DNA of 64,000 nt from Asterella californica (taxonomy: Eukaryota; Streptophyta; Marchantiopsida; Marchantiales; Aytoniaceae), in NCBI GenBank assembly GCA_036924285.1, contig JAYKYS010000004.1, positions 13,486,001 to 13,550,000 of the forward strand. The letters are read 5' to 3'. The notes below the pieces were generated by a model that was not told the origin of the DNA, ran no database searches, and was given only the letters and a program-made list of their open reading frames with translations. Shown here in pieces: positions 23,740 through 36,800 of this stretch. Position numbers and translations under genes: made by a program. The stretch's first letter is position 1; each line of letters opens with the position of its first letter.

Positions 23740-24143
23740 CATGGATATACACTTTCTCCATCTTTCAATGGAAGATCAAATATCCATACGTTTAATTTAA
23801 TACTTAATCTTTTTGATAAAAAGATTAGATATTAAATTAAATTCACATTGAATTAATGCATTAATGATGGTAGCTTCTTGTACTTGTACCTTTTGAACCA
23901 TGGTACTCTACTCATAATTTATCTCTTGATCTCCTTGTGTTTCCAGCTTGGACTAATAAATAATATTTATGAATATTTTAATTACTTATCACTTGATATA
24001 TATTTTTTATTTAACATTTATAAATTTCTCTAATAACAATAAACAAACAAAAAAATCCATATATTTTTTATTTAATATTTATAAATTTCCCTAATAACAA
24101 TGAACAAAAGTTCCCATAAGTTCATCCGACCTAGCATATTTAG
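23740..24143 (-). repeat. Double-hairpin interspersed element, copy in right arm
   Basis: Inverted-duplicate counterpart of 3268-3640. Hairpins lie at 23743-23785 (GGATATACACTTTCTCC paired with the ATATCC side) and 23790-23841 (TTTAATTTAATACTTAATC paired with GATTAGATATTAAATTAAA). The element end with GTTCATCCGAC is near 24120-24143. Confidence 0.6.
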
Positions 24144-24635
24144 CTTACAATCTCTTGAAATAGGCACCAACCTACCGATATATCTGGTACCTGCCTTGTA
24201 ACTTAGACTCTCAAAGCTCTTAATATAATGATCACACATGGATAAGAGACATCACTAATTTTATCTTATCCTCTTATCACATATTAATATATATATATGA
24301 ATGATTTTGTTTCATGTCCGTGATCACCTCGCATCTACCTAAAACTACACTTCGTGCATACACATGCACGAATTGATTTACCAGTAGGATACTGTGAACT
24401 AAAAAATAAGACTCTGAAATTTGTCCACTATTTGGGGATAAATAATTATTTTGAATGTGGAGACACCGTATGATGTACTGTAAAGAAGATGCCACCTGTA
24501 AAGAAGATGCCACCTGCATCAAATCGGTGGAGTACCTTGCCAATGGATTGTACCATAGACAGAAAGACCATGATGCATCGTTCCATCGCAGGAAGACCAG
24601 AAGTAGGTGTGTTCTTGCCCTAGCTAGTCCCCCAC

Positions 24636-27124
24636 TCAATCGTACCAGTCTTCCCACACATCCTTGGGTGATCTGTAAGGACTCGTGGTTTGATTGCAAA
24701 GAGTGTCTGCACTGATAAGTTTGAAGCGTGGCATATTTTCGATCAGTTTATGGTCATCTTCATCCAAAGTCCATCCGACAACGCCCAGATTTTCCGCCAT
24801 TCTCTGGGGATTCGAGCTCTTAGTCACCACTCCTGCTCCATGATCTAAAGTCCACCTAATCGCGACCTGCCTCTTGCCAACAAACTTGGTCAGCTTACAT
24901 GGACGTCAGAATGTAATGAAAGAACCAGCTGTATCAAGGAGTCATCTGTTAGCATCTTCTCAACCATCAGCGAAAGACACTGCTGGGGGTTCTAAGGGTG
25001 AAACAGATCTCTTGTGAAACGGACTGGGGAAGTTGAAGGAGAAGCATGCTTGTCATGCTTTGGGTTCATGTAGACCTGATTCTCTAACTTAGGCATGTGC
25101 CGACTTACCTGAGCAACAGTCTTGCCATGCTTTTCTGCAACTTCCTTAAGAATGGGGCTATCCAGTACTGCAGTGCTGCCCCATCCTGGCGTTCCTGGGG
25201 ACCCTAGAGGACAGAATGCAGTTACAATGGTACCCAGTTTCTTGCAGGTGTCAAGGAGCTTCGGCTGTAGACATCCCGGGTGCATCTCTACCTGTCAGCA
25301 CGAACTTCCTCCGAATGAGTTCTTCTGGAAACGACATTAGCGAGGTACTTGATAGAAAGAAACAGTTCAAATGTCTAGTTCCACAACAACTTGCTGTTTC
25401 CTTTGACAGTTCCACCTGAGTTGATAAATCGCTGCCAAGAAATGATTGATCGATACGTGGCTAGACATAATTGCGCTTCCTGGATTCCACTACTATTTCA
25501 CATGTAAGGCGGTCCAGTTACTGCGAACCTGGTTAACGGCAGGAATTATCTTTGCATCAGCTGCTATCTCCCTTAGCAGTCTAGAACCGAAATTGCTGAC
25601 CCCAATGGCCTTGGTCAGTCCGAGCTGCACGCATTGTTCGAGCTCTTTCCAAACGCCAGCAAGGTCAAGAGGCAAAAACTTGTCGTCCGACGTATATGCC
25701 GCCAATGCCGCCATCGTCGAGAATCTCTTGGTCCTCACAGGGAAGTGAATCAAGTACATATCCACGTACTCTAACTGCAACTCACTGCAACCACAGGAGG
25801 AAAACCTTGGCCATCAATGACAGTAAAGAAGGACGGCTTCTAGAGGAGATTGAAAGTGATCATTATCACAATCTCATGTAGTTGAATTGAAGTAACAATC
25901 CAACCATAACCAGCAGCCAAGGAGAAATTCGTCAAAGGAATGGCATCTCTTCTTCTCTTCCCTGTGAGGTGGCGCGAAGTATGCCCGCAAAGCTACGGCG
26001 TGCAAACTAATGATTGCTCTCTCTTCTCGACAGGTGCAGGTCGTATCTTGAACTACATGAATCCGGATGTGTGAAAGTGGTTTCTGGCTGTTTGAGTTTG
26101 CATTCATCCTGCAACAGTTTGTCTCTGAACACAGAAAAGTGGAATAATCATCTCCCACATTTTTCATCCAGTAGCCGGCAATCTGGACGCTAGTGGACCT
26201 CGAAGTACACTTTCTTCACCGTCCGAAACATCCCCATGTCAAGTTACAACCGGGAGGCTAGTGATCATGATCATCGTCATGCTCACTAACTCCTCCTAAT
26301 AACTCAGAACAAGGAACAGAATTTACCTGGAGAAAATATAAAATCGTTCAGGTGAGAATGAAGAAGAACCCCATAATGTAGCATCTGTGCAAACGGAGTT
26401 CCTTGTTAAACACCTGCCCTGTCGAAATAACAGCCTTGAACCGTATCTAACATTCTGCCAGCGGCTTGTATTTCATCTCGGCAGATGGTGGACATGTCAG
26501 TATACCTGAGACTCTTCCGCAGTGCAGGAATGACCTCACCCGGGTGAGTGTCCATTGGACTAAGCTTCGTTGTGATGAACAGATCTTCTCGCTTCAGCGT
26601 TCCGGAGTTCAGAACATCCTGAAGAACCTCGCCTAACACGGGTTCACTTCCATAAACCATCGCAGTGTCGAGGTGTCTGTAGCCAATCTGCACAGTTGAT
26701 CACATCTGTTCCTGACATTTCTGCCCAGTCTCGATTTCCAGACACCAAAGGAAGGGTGGAGAGACTGAGGCTCAAACCTACTGAAACCTACTAATATGTC
26801 AATGCTACATATGTACATTATCCTTGACCTCAATAAGCGTCTTAATCTCCAATAATGCTTGTCAACTAAGTAGAGATCTTTTAGGATTTGGAATTGTCGT
26901 TCTTCCTTCAGCTTTCAAGGTCGCAAGGGCTAACTAATCATTCTTTGATCGTCGATTAATATCACAGATCGTCGATATTGAGGAAACTTTACCTCAATAC
27001 CATGGCGGATATAAGCTGCGATTTCCGCACGGTTTTCCTTTCTCGCAGATGAGCCAAGAGCAATTGCAGGCATCGACGCCCCAGTATTCAGCGCAAAGCT
27101 CGGAATTTCTTTCTCCTTCCCCAT
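24636..27124 (-). CDS. Aldo-keto reductase, AKR4-like (copy 2, five exons)
   Basis: Minus-strand twin of the gene at 162-2811. Exons: 26993..27124, 26506..26687, 25529..25784, 25109..25291 and 24636..24866. These are the same sizes (132, 182, 256, 183, 231) and phases as copy 1 and give 327 residues. The tetrad Asp51, Tyr56, Lys85 and His118 is retained, as is the TKSSNPQRMAEN cofactor segment. Differences from copy 1 are few: Leu to Ser in exon 1 (GSSARKE), a cluster in exon 3 (RTKRFSTMAALAAYTS against RVKRFPTMAAWVTYTS) and Ile to Thr in exon 5. This copy has a TATA-type promoter upstream and so is the better candidate for expression. The substrate is unknown. Confidence 0.9.
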
Positions 27125-27274
27125 TGTATGCAACAAGGGAGGAAAAGTTTCCAACAAGGAAGGATGCGAGAGCAACCAACAAAGAAGGAGCCTCTCGCAG
27201 CATTCTCACAAGAAGAACAAAAGAAGAAAGAAAAATATCACCAAAGGAACTCACATAGAGAGAGCTCCCTTCTC

Positions 27275-27284
27275 AATATATAGG
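27275..27284 (-). promoter_or_regulatory. TATA box of reductase copy 2
   Basis: CTATATATTG on the minus strand lies about 150 bp before the start codon at 27124, leaving a leader of roughly 120 bases that is rich in pyrimidines. No such box is found before copy 1, because the two upstream regions are unrelated. Confidence 0.5.
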
Positions 27285-27431
27285 GAGAGTAAAACACATG
27301 AGGGGTTGGATCCTCATAACTTAGCTGTGCTCTAAGTATACTAACACGTAAAAGTTATACATAATAACTTCAAGAAGTTGTACTAAGTATATCTACAGTC
27401 TCTCTCAAACTCATATCAATATTCTTAACAC

Positions 27432-27958
27432 TTAGACATATTTATCTCTAGGTAAAGCTTTGATGAATATACCAACAACTTGTTCACTTGTAAGTACATA
27501 TCTCTGATCTATCTCTCCAGTCAATACTTTCTCTTGAATAAAGTGATAATAGACCTCTATATGTTTTATCCTAGTAGTAAGTTTAATACTGTCCATATTG
27601 TCTGTGTGTAAAATAACAGGATCAGAATTTTTCACACCCATATTTTTCAGTAAGATGTGAAACCAAATGGATTCGCAAGTGACATTAGTGACACCTCTGT
27701 ATTCTGCTTCAATCGATGACAGAGCATATGTAGGTTGCTTCTTCGATTGTCAGCTAACAGTAGAGTCTCCAAAACTGAAGACAAAACCTGACGTAGATCT
27801 TTTGTCTTGAACACTTCCTGCTCAATCTGCATCAATAAAATATCATGTAACAAGAGAAGACCATCCATTACATAGTGAAGTCTATACTGGATTGTGAACT
27901 TCACGTATCGTAGAATCCATTGAACTGCATCAAGATGAGATTTCCTAGGTTCTTGCAT
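27432..27958 (-). pseudogene. Ty1/copia RT and RNase H remnant
   Basis: Two frames read on the minus strand. 27647-27958 starts with the late RT motif (SHLDAVQWILRYVKFTIQY), and 27432-27641 ends with the copia RNase H tail (HTDNMDSIKLTT, IKHIEVYYHFIQEKV, VGIFIKALPRDKY). The middle, with the catalytic sites, is shifted and corrupted. It is an old fragment unrelated in detail to the young copia at 38867. Confidence 0.75.
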
Positions 27959-28618
27959 GAACTGACTAACTAGACCTACAACATAACTTAGATCAAGTTA
28001 GTAATGATCAAGTAGATCAGACTGTCTACAATCTGTCTAATAGCTCACCATCCTCAGCATTCAACTTTAGAGAAGACGTAATAGAAGTAGAAATAGGCTT
28101 ACAAGCTGTCATCCTAAACTGTTCTAGTTTATTCAGAGCATATTGTCTTTGTAACAATCATGTATCACCTCCATCCTTGATGAACTCAATAGCTAGAAAT
28201 AGCTTGTGCATCTTTATCACATGAGATTTTATTCTTTACGAGATAAATAACTAATTGTACATCAGACATAATGTGTCTTAGATCAGTTTCGATCTCATGA
28301 AAGAAAGTACTCGAACTAAAAAAAACGATATTCGTAATAAACACATCTCAAAAATACTCACTCGAAAAAAAAACAAATTTCTAAAATTAAAAATACATTA
28401 TATTTAACAAAAAATCTTCCAAAAATCTCTAAGAAATCTTAAACAAAAGACTCTATAACCCTAAAACATCAAAAAATTCAAAAATATTTAATAAAATATA
28501 TCAATTCTAAAACCTAAAAAACTAAAACTAAAATAAATATAAATATCTAAAAAATTCTAGAGTAACCCACCCCGACACACTCGATCCTCTCAATCTACAC
28601 TCTCTTCCGTCCCCCTCC
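27959..28618. other. AT-rich intergenic stretch
   Basis: Possibly more of the worn copia element up to about 28030. After that it is A-rich DNA with long runs of A and AAATA, and no frame of note. Confidence 0.4.
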
Positions 28619-28800
28619 ACGTCCTCCCCCGCCCCGTCTGAAGACAGTGAAGGACATCTCTCCTCTCTTCTCCCGCACGTCCTCCCCTCCTCTCTTCTCC
28701 CGCACGTCGTCCCCCGCCCCGTCTGAAGACAGTGAAAGCATCTCTCCTCTCCTCTCCCGCACGTCCTCCCCCGCCCCGTCCGAAGACAGTGAAGCATCTG
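28619..28800 (+). repeat. GC-rich minisatellite
   Basis: About 3.5 units of roughly 57 bp, each with ACGTCCTCCCCCGCCCC, then GTCTGAAGACAGTGAA, then a CTCTCCTCTC tract. One unit (about 28677-28703) is shortened. It stands out sharply from the AT-rich flanks. Confidence 0.8.
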
Positions 28801-31022
28801 TGTCTCTTCTTTGTAGTTAAAGATCCTTCATTAAATGCTCTTCTCAGTTATTCCTTCCTGGCATATTACGACATAAAGCAAATCGTATCGTATTGTTATC
28901 ACGGAAGCGAACGAGCTCAACAAGAAAGTATTTCACTCAGCAATGGAAAACAAGGACTGATTCCAAAAGTACAATTGGACCATTACCAATGATAGCGTCC
29001 CATGATTTTCATCAAAGAGTCACTACTCACAAGCTTCTGAGGAGCAATAGAAATGATCGGTTCACGGACGGTGGACCGCCTGCTTCTCAAAGGGGGCTGT
29101 ACTCCACCTGTGCTCGTGGAAAACCTTTTATTTTAACTGGAACAAAGGAGTCGTAAAGAATCTGCCGTATAGACATTCTACTAGGGACTTTATTCCATTA
29201 GCACCAAACGCAATAAATTCGAGACGAGAAGGTCATCCACAGTATGGTCTAGAGGAAAGTTCCACGAGTATCTCAACATTAGAACTGCAGTCTAGAGGTA
29301 TCACAAGGCAAGTTCTCTAAGTGTAAGAAACCTAGGAAGTGGAGTAGTAGGTGGAAGTTCTTACAGCAGAAAGACATGCACCGTATGAGAAAAAAATCGT
29401 GGCAGAGCAGACAAATATTGAACATGATTATGATTATGACCCCAGAGTTTTACTCATGGTCAGGTTTTGCACTCCCTCGGAATTCACGAGACAAGTCGCA
29501 GTCTATGTTTCCTGCAAGACCAGTTGCAGTCTATAGTCCGGAAGAGTGAATCTTGTTCAAACCAATTGTGTTGTCAAGCGAAGGTACTACCTTTAATTCT
29601 GCTCGGCCGAACAAGGGTCAGACCGAGGACACACAGTGTGTCTGGGTCATGACTCTGCTGAACATACTTGTTTACGTCGAAGCCTCACCTCTACTTTTAG
29701 GACAGTTTTGGAAGACTGGGACGCGAGGCGCTGTTTTAATGTTGTTTGTGTGTAATACACATGTTCTATCGTCCAATTAATTTCATGATGTCTGGAGTTT
29801 TTACGGAGTGAGAACGAAGATCAAATATCTTGCTTCTGCTTATCATGCGGACCTTACTGTATCAGATGGAAGCTCAGCAGCTGGAAACGGTCCAGGTAAC
29901 TCTTGAATTTTGAAGAAGAGTTGGAAAGCTTGCTTTGCGCTTGTAAGCAAGGCAGAAGAGCAAACCCTTAAGGGCCACAGAGAAAAGATGGAAGTTACGC
30001 CTAGCTGAATCTACCCAACTGAGCAGTGAAGGATATTCTGACGATACACTTTGTCGCAAGAAGTACTTAGGTTGTCGTGGGGTCTGCAATCGCGAGTTCT
30101 ATAGAATAACAACAGGTGGCGTGGCACTCCAACAAACAAGAATTCAACTCCCTCTTGGCACCGTGAGCTACCCCTTTCTCCACTTTTATGGAGTGCAGGA
30201 TGAGGCTTTCCCAACACCCGATGAAATCTTGTCACTTCTACTTCCTTCCAGTCCATTCATGCATTAACCTCGATTATAACACAGTGCAATAAAGGAACTA
30301 TGAGCCTCTACGAATCAGAACAAACTGGCGCTTGAAATCTATCTCCACCGCGATAAGCACGTGAACAGGAAAAGCCAAAGTTCTTTGCTTGCTTATCATC
30401 CTCCCAGGTTGACTGTGTTAAAAAGGAAAGAAAAAAACTTGTCAACATAGAATGGATGGATTCCATAGTTGACGGTCGACCAAGAATTTTAGAGGAAACC
30501 AGGTGAAGTGACATGACGAACGGACGAATCAAGGGATAACGCATAGTTCTGCTCACAAATTCGGCCATCCCTTCCCACTGAATGTAATTTTCACAGCGAA
30601 TGCATCCGAATTACGTGTACACAGTACAGAACTCTGGATATCCAAGCAATAGTTTCAACGTGAACGCATTCTGAGGTGAGGCACAATATCCAGAAGGCCG
30701 GAACCTGAGAGGCACTATTGGAAAAGTTTGGGCATCCCGACAATGAAACAATATCAGGGGTTAAAATAAATGGCGTTATGATGTTCCATACCAAAAAGAT
30801 GCGTTTCCTGATAAAATTATTGAACAAGAGGACTGAACCGTGTTATGTGTCTGAGCCCCTCACCAAACTCATGTACTCGCTAAACACATTCCGTGGAGAC
30901 CTCTCATCTAACCGCTGACTCTGGCTAAAAACAAAACTGGCAAATAAAGGGTGTTACAAGTACAGGTGCAAAACTGGTTGCATTGAATTCATCTTCCAAG
31001 GAGAAGACTCGAGTTGAATAGT
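28801..31022. other. Stretch with open-frame islands, no recognised gene
   Basis: Plus-strand frames give protein-like pieces, for example about 29100-29320 (YRHSTRDFIPLAPN, then EGHPQYGLEESSTS) and 29421-29780 (FYSWSGFALPRNSRD, then PVAVYSPEE and a TGA). They lie in different phases and I cannot identify them. They may be exons of an unknown gene or a decayed one. From about 29800 to 31022 nothing convincing is seen. Confidence 0.3.
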
Positions 31023-31811
31023 CTAGGATTTGAAGAAGAGTTCGTTGGCTTGATCCGGGAAGAACTGCAAGAACAGATAGGCCAGAACCAGAATGATACC
31101 CACCACGCGCGACACCGGGCCCTGAATCGTCACAAGTCCGGCCTTGCCTGCATCCTGAAGCTCTTTGTCTCCGTCCTTGGGGAACACTCCAGGGGGCACT
31201 TTGTTCAAGCCAGAGTTAATGTATCCCACATTCTTGAATCCCACTCCTTCTAATCTCTCGGCTGCGTATCCTGCCCTTAAACCTTCTTGGCAAACCAGAA
31301 GCAGCTTGCTTTGCTCTTTGTCTTGGAACTTGGACGTCACCTGCTGGACGAATTCGGGATTGGGTTTGGTGTAGGCCAGACCGTACAAGAGGCCCGCGAA
31401 GTTGTTATGCAGTTGCCTGTAAATGATTGTGCCGACATCGTTATCTGTGTTCTCGATGAAATAGGGAATGTGCACGCTATTCGTTATGTGAGATCGGTTG
31501 TACTGTGTCTGGTCTCTAATGTCCAGGATTGTGTAGCCGTCTTTCTCCACCATTTCCTTCGCTTCGTCGACGCTCACAAACTTCACTTCAGCTCTGGCCA
31601 CTCCAACGTGTTCAGCTCTAGCTACTCTCTTCTGGACATTTTTGAATCTCGCCAAGCCTCTTCTCGGAACGATAATAATCGTAAAAGCCCGCGAACTGCC
31701 CCCCGATACTACTCTGCATCCCGATGATGGTGACGCTACTGCGTCTGCTGCTGTAGAAAGACAGTTTAATTGAATCCCGGCTATACTGCGACAAAAGGCG
31801 GAGGCTGCCAT
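31023..31811 (-). CDS. Plastid rhodanese-domain protein, STR9-like
   Basis: Single-exon frame of 262 residues. Residues 1-70 are rich in Ser, Ala and Arg with few acids, as in a chloroplast transit peptide. The rhodanese domain covers about 75-205: DGYTILDIRDQTQYNRSHI, HNNFAGLLYGLAYTKPNPEF and the active-site loop LLLVCQEGLRAGYAAERL with Cys174. After GKAGLVTIQGPVSRV a single membrane segment (about 234-250, IILVLAYLFLQFF) precedes a short tail, FPDQANELF. The same layout and C-terminus are known in plant STR9 proteins. The protein is expected in the chloroplast, probably anchored to a membrane with the domain exposed; its sulfur acceptor is not known. The start ATG at 31811 gives the expected length. 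Confidence 0.9.
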   Translation of the reverse strand: MAASAFCRSIAGIQLNCLSTAADAVASPSSGCRVVSGGSSRAFTIIIVPRRGLARFKNVQKRVARAEHVGVARAEVKFVSVDEAKEMVEKDGYTILDIRDQTQYNRSHITNSVHIPYFIENTDNDVGTIIYRQLHNNFAGLLYGLAYTKPNPEFVQQVTSKFQDKEQSKLLLVCQEGLRAGYAAERLEGVGFKNVGYINSGLNKVPPGVFPKDGDKELQDAGKAGLVTIQGPVSRVVGIILVLAYLFLQFFPDQANELFFKS

Positions 31812-33877
31812 TGCACCTTCAATGCAAACCTCCTTACTCCGTAAAACACGACTGGACTCAAGACTCCGCCTTCAGTCGGCTCCACTCCTCACCAGCTGTA
31901 CAGCAACCTTCACAATGTAGCGGCTTCACACGAAACTGTCGACCTCTTGCTTCACACACATGAAGTCGAACACGCTCGGAAGATCCTCCTTCGCGAAGTT
32001 TTGCACCTGCGGAAATTGTTCAGTAATATTCCTCTGACTGCGACCGAGAAATGACTCACCACGCGAGAACGAATTGAGCGACTACTGGAGATTCCATTTG
32101 CGCAGATCCTGATCTTGTTGGCGAAAAGGAAGAATATTCTAAGATTCATGATCTACAAGGAGCGCCGAATGATCATCGCTACCAATGAGATGCAAAACTC
32201 CGGAACGGGCGGGCCCAATCCGTGACTGGCTGACTGCACCGCATCATCAAGTTTGGATAAAAGCCCGTCCAGTCTCTCCCGTGAACATCTTCGCCTCCAA
32301 TCAGCGTCTGTCGTGATTGACTGACCGACAAATGCGAGTGACAGCTGGCTATACATTCAGGCAGCTTGCGGACTCCACATGGCAACTGTCAATCCACGTA
32401 TGTGTCGAGTATGACTCGCGATACGACTACAGGCTCAACCAGGTGTTTTGCCTTGCAGTTGAACGACGTACAGTTCTGAAAGTTTGTCCCTTTTGGTCTC
32501 TTGTTCCTTCACTTTAAACTCGCCGGGGACCTGTTCGTGCTCTGTATTTTTTCTCCACCAGTGCAGTAGGGAATTACAGTACTGTTCTGCATCATGGTGA
32601 GCGGATATCCTGCGCAAAGGAACATATCCTACAGAGTCCTCTGTTTCGGAGAAACCACACGATGAGACGTTTCAACAGGGAGGCTCCAAGCCAGGTAAAA
32701 GTGAACAGCCGTTAACTGCGGAAAAATTGTCCGTTCCGTTCCCAAAGTACCATTAGGTGTTTAGTTCAGCCAACACTTTGGACTGCAACCTCGTTCAAAA
32801 GGAGGAAACTGCATCCATGCATCCACTGTAGCAATCTCTGTGTTTATCTGTACATCGACACTCGAGATCTGGGCCATCATCTGGCATGAACCGAAGGCTG
32901 TCACGTGCGTGCACCTGAGCAAATGCATTTCAAGCGAGTAGACACAAAATTCGGACACTTTTGACGTCTTTGAGAGTTTTCTGCATTCCTTGTCGCTCAA
33001 ATGGAACGCGTGAAGGCATCCAGAATACATCATCGACATTGTGGAGTGCGACTTACAGATTCACTCACCCTTAAACCCGACGAGGGTGGGTAGAGAGGAG
33101 CTGCAGATACTGGAACTAGATTGCCAATAAAGTTGCCATCACCCTTACAGTGTGCTCTTTCATTTACTGGAAGGGAACCCGAACGTAAGTGAACCAGCTG
33201 TCATACTGCAAATTCTGCGAGCCTTGCTATATAACAGAGTCTATATCGACTGTTCCTATCCGGACGCGATGTAGGGAAGACATCCAAAAATGCACCTCGT
33301 CATTTGCTTGCCTCTGATTTTCCTTTATCTGAAAGCCTTATAGTGACGACCTGATAACCCTGCAGCAGGCTCTCAGATCAGTCAATATCCATCCCACCGT
33401 AAAGCCAAGATACTGATCGCTCGGAACTAAAATGCGCTTACATGACAGTTCTGAAAGTCTGCCATGTAAGATAAGAAACCTTCTGAAAGTCTGTTCTATA
33501 AGAAACCAGGTTTAATCCTGACGCGGCGAGAACTAAACTGAGCTCACATGTCCACATGTTGGGGGCGAATGAACTGAAGACCTATCCTTCCCTCCTTCAC
33601 ATGTGAGAACTATTTTACTCAGGCAGCTTTCGGAATGTTCCCTAGCTCCTGGTGCTCACGTAAGACGCATGTGTTCCGTTCGGACTTACGCCTGATTAAT
33701 GGGCCTTAGCTGCTTTGCATGTGCACGCAAAATTTCCAATCTAGCGTTCGCCTGCGCTTTCAAGGTTGATAGTGGTAGTTGCGGAATTCCTTCATGCTCG
33801 ACCACTCCATGAATTCATGAGGTTAAGCAGCAGCAGGTCCATCACAGAACATCAACCATTACCACACCCATGGAATG
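31812..33877. other. Intergenic region between the rhodanese and MAK32-like genes
   Basis: Contains the 5' region of the rhodanese gene (no clear TATA box; a GGGCCCA motif at 32211-32217) and probably the 3' end of the MAK32-like gene, whose last exon I could not place. Frames here are short and unrecognised. Confidence 0.4.
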
Positions 33878-36800
33878 TCAGAAGCAGTAACCCCTGGACC
33901 TTTTCACTTCTGGCGGTGACAAACTCAATTGATTATTCATATCGTTCTCCATGTGCTGAACAAGAAACTTACTAAAGCTTGCAGCGACGCTCCCACATAA
34001 GGCGGCCGTAAGAAGCTCGCGCGACCGAACCCAACCAGCCAAAAATCCTCCACAAAAGGAATTTCCACAACCTGTTGGATCAACTATTCGTCTGATACCA
34101 GCTTCCACGCACTCCTCATCTTTTGATGCTTGCGGCAAGCCAGCGAGGACTTCATGAACGGCAGGGACTTCCCAAGTTTCTCCAGTATCAGCCCTGCCCA
34201 ATTTAGTCCGTAAGAAGCCCGAACAGGATACGCTGCAAATGAAATTCGGCCTACGTACACACGTATCCATCTTATATACTAGGAAAGTCAACACAGTACA
34301 CGAATACATTCTGGGCGACAAGAGCATCCTATTCCGACTACATAACCACGAGTGGCAGATTGTGTTCGAGCATGTGGTTAGTATGCATCCAAAAGTCTGA
34401 AAAGAAGGCCGAATGTTCTCCTCTAATTACCTGTGAACAATACAACCAAGAGGTCCACGTCTCAAAGACACAACCTGCATTCAGAACTATGTCAGGTCAT
34501 TCAACACGAGTGAACATCAACATCAATTTGTCACAGAAACGAATACATAGTTAGACAAACCACACCGAGACAGTTGAGGATCCTCAAATGCTGCCAAGGA
34601 GGAAAGAACCTAACAAACCCCACCTCAGCTCCGAGCTCCACCAGACGACCAATGATGTCCAAAGGAGGTCCTGGTCCAACAAGTGAAATAGCTTCCTTCT
34701 CGTTCGGTGAAAATATGTGGCCCCCGGTGACCAATACCCTAAGCGATTGATAAAGAAAAAGAAGTCAAACCCTACTAAAAGAAGAAGAAAGTTCGTGCAA
34801 TCTCCAGTCAGACTCGATCCATAGTTCTTCGGATGTCTGGGGTTGTAATGCCCCGAGTACTATCCAGAATCAACGAGAAGCTGATAGCTGAAGATAGTAT
34901 GCATTCGGTTATTACATAGAAGCAGTCTATTCGTACTAGATTCGCCATAAGTTTACAGTAACTTCGGTGTATTCTCCAGAGGGCACCTTACACTAGGCTC
35001 ACAGTAAACTTACTGAGACGATGAAAAAGTTCATTATTTGTATAGACATTCAGCTCGCGCTCTTTTTGGGCGTCCATTTATAGAACAGAAGAACAGCAAG
35101 GACTTCTCACTACTCGAGGATACTCACTGAAGCTCAGTCCGTGTCAAAATATCCTCAGCATGAGTGTAGGGCTCGATGCTCACGACTGCAGCACCGGTCC
35201 TCCGAAGCTCTTGCATGAATTCCTTGTCTAGTGAGCTTGGATGCACACATGCATGGTATGCTTTGGCTTTTCTAATCACAAACGGTTCGTAATATCATGT
35301 CAGTTGTACCATGTAGCCCCTCATCCAGTTCAGTTACCCCTACACGACTGGGAACAATTTAATTTATGCTTCAGAAGTTCCGTGAGTATATACGTGTTAG
35401 TCAGTAAAGACGCTTCTTGAGTTTGTATCCTTGTCAACTAGAAAATAGCTTTTATCCTAGGAGCTACACGCGATATGGAAGGTGAACTGAAGAAGGAAGG
35501 AGTAAAATTTCTTGTCAAGAATAACCAGACTCTTCAGCCGAAACGTAATATCGAACATTAGCTCTCCTACTGCATGACTGGAAGGCGAACCAAGGACCTT
35601 GTAACCAGGTAGACCATGGAAGTGAGTTTCGCCCATTTTCTCAGCGTTCAAGACCTTGGAGAGAATGTGTCGTAAAAAACCATTTTGGCGAAAGAAACAA
35701 ATATCGCACCTATAAGCCGGCGGAAGCTCACGAGTAGTTGGCCGCAGCATACCCCATACCTCCTCTCCGAGCTCCACTCTCCACACCTGACTCAAAGCAA
35801 GAGAATAAGACCTACTGTCTTTATGCAACGCGCAGACACCCTTTCCATTTGTTTCCTCGCCCATGTTCAACTGTAAGAACTCTTTTCACATTAACTTGAC
35901 GTTTTGAAAACAGATAACAAGTCAAGTTGAATCTAAGCTCCTTCATTCATTTTCCAGCTTGTTCCTCCTAGGTAATCTTCAGAGTTTTACATTCAACAAA
36001 AGGAAAAGCTGGCATATGAATATACACCTGACCGCGTCGGCCATCCTCTTCTAGAACCTGTACACAGACGCACCCGCAGAGTTCTCTCAATAAACAGTTG
36101 ACGCTATCGAACAAGCAGCTAAACCAGTGTGGCAGAAACTATACAGTACGGAACTACTAGCTGCGTTCGTGCTCCAGCTACTATCAAAGGTACCACGACG
36201 ACCATCACGAAAACAGAATCAGCAGCAGAAATGTCTTTACGAGTACACACTATCTCAAACCTTACAAGAACTAAAAGCAACGCTGGTAAGATGGTTTCTT
36301 GCTGCCTTCGGAACATGTCTGACATCAGTTACTTCCAACCTGCCAGGCTCTCAACGTAGGATACGGCCAATTTAAGAGGCCACTGAGATCAATTTTCATT
36401 CTTTTCAGCCATTCTTCACATGAATTTGGAAAATCTGACCCTATACGCGCTGCTAGCCCAACCCTGCACAGCAACGAGTTCATTTAATGACGAAGAAGAT
36501 TAAGCCTTCCCCACAACTGAGTAAAGAGATTTTCTCATCCCACTTTCAAACTCTTGCACCTCTATTAACTCATGACACAAAGACTGAGAGACATGAGCAT
36601 CACTTAGGAGTGAAAACTGGAATACCGAACGAACAGCCGTCTAACTGAGTTAAGACCTAAACAAGGTGTAGGTTTTCTATAATCAGCATTTATCTGGTTC
36701 CATTGTGTCCATCTGGAAGACAGAATAATGGAGTCGATATACAACACGCTATATGGCAGTTCATTCAGAAATATGCCATAACGTAGACTAATAAAATGCT

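Larger units (their letters stand above)
23108..27125 (-). repeat. Right arm of the large inverted duplication
   Basis: Reverse complement of 161-4330. It runs from inside the spacer transposon pile (23108) to the start codon of the second reductase gene (27124). Exons are nearly identical between arms, while introns and flanks show indels. Beyond 27125 the sequence no longer matches the left arm. Confidence 0.85.

Noticed and set aside
24600..24670. Possible 2-bp deletion near the stop codon of reductase copy 2
   Set aside because: My base-by-base reading suggested one, but the translated frame runs through to the same C-terminus as copy 1, so I treat it as a counting error.
28528..28797. 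Minus-strand frame of 89 residues with repeated CGRREE and TGRG words
   Set aside because: It is simply the minisatellite read in one frame; repeats without stops give long frames by chance and no start context or domain supports it.
32211..32217. GGGCCCA as a site II promoter element of the rhodanese gene
   Set aside because: It is a single 7-base match about 400 bp upstream, too little to call.
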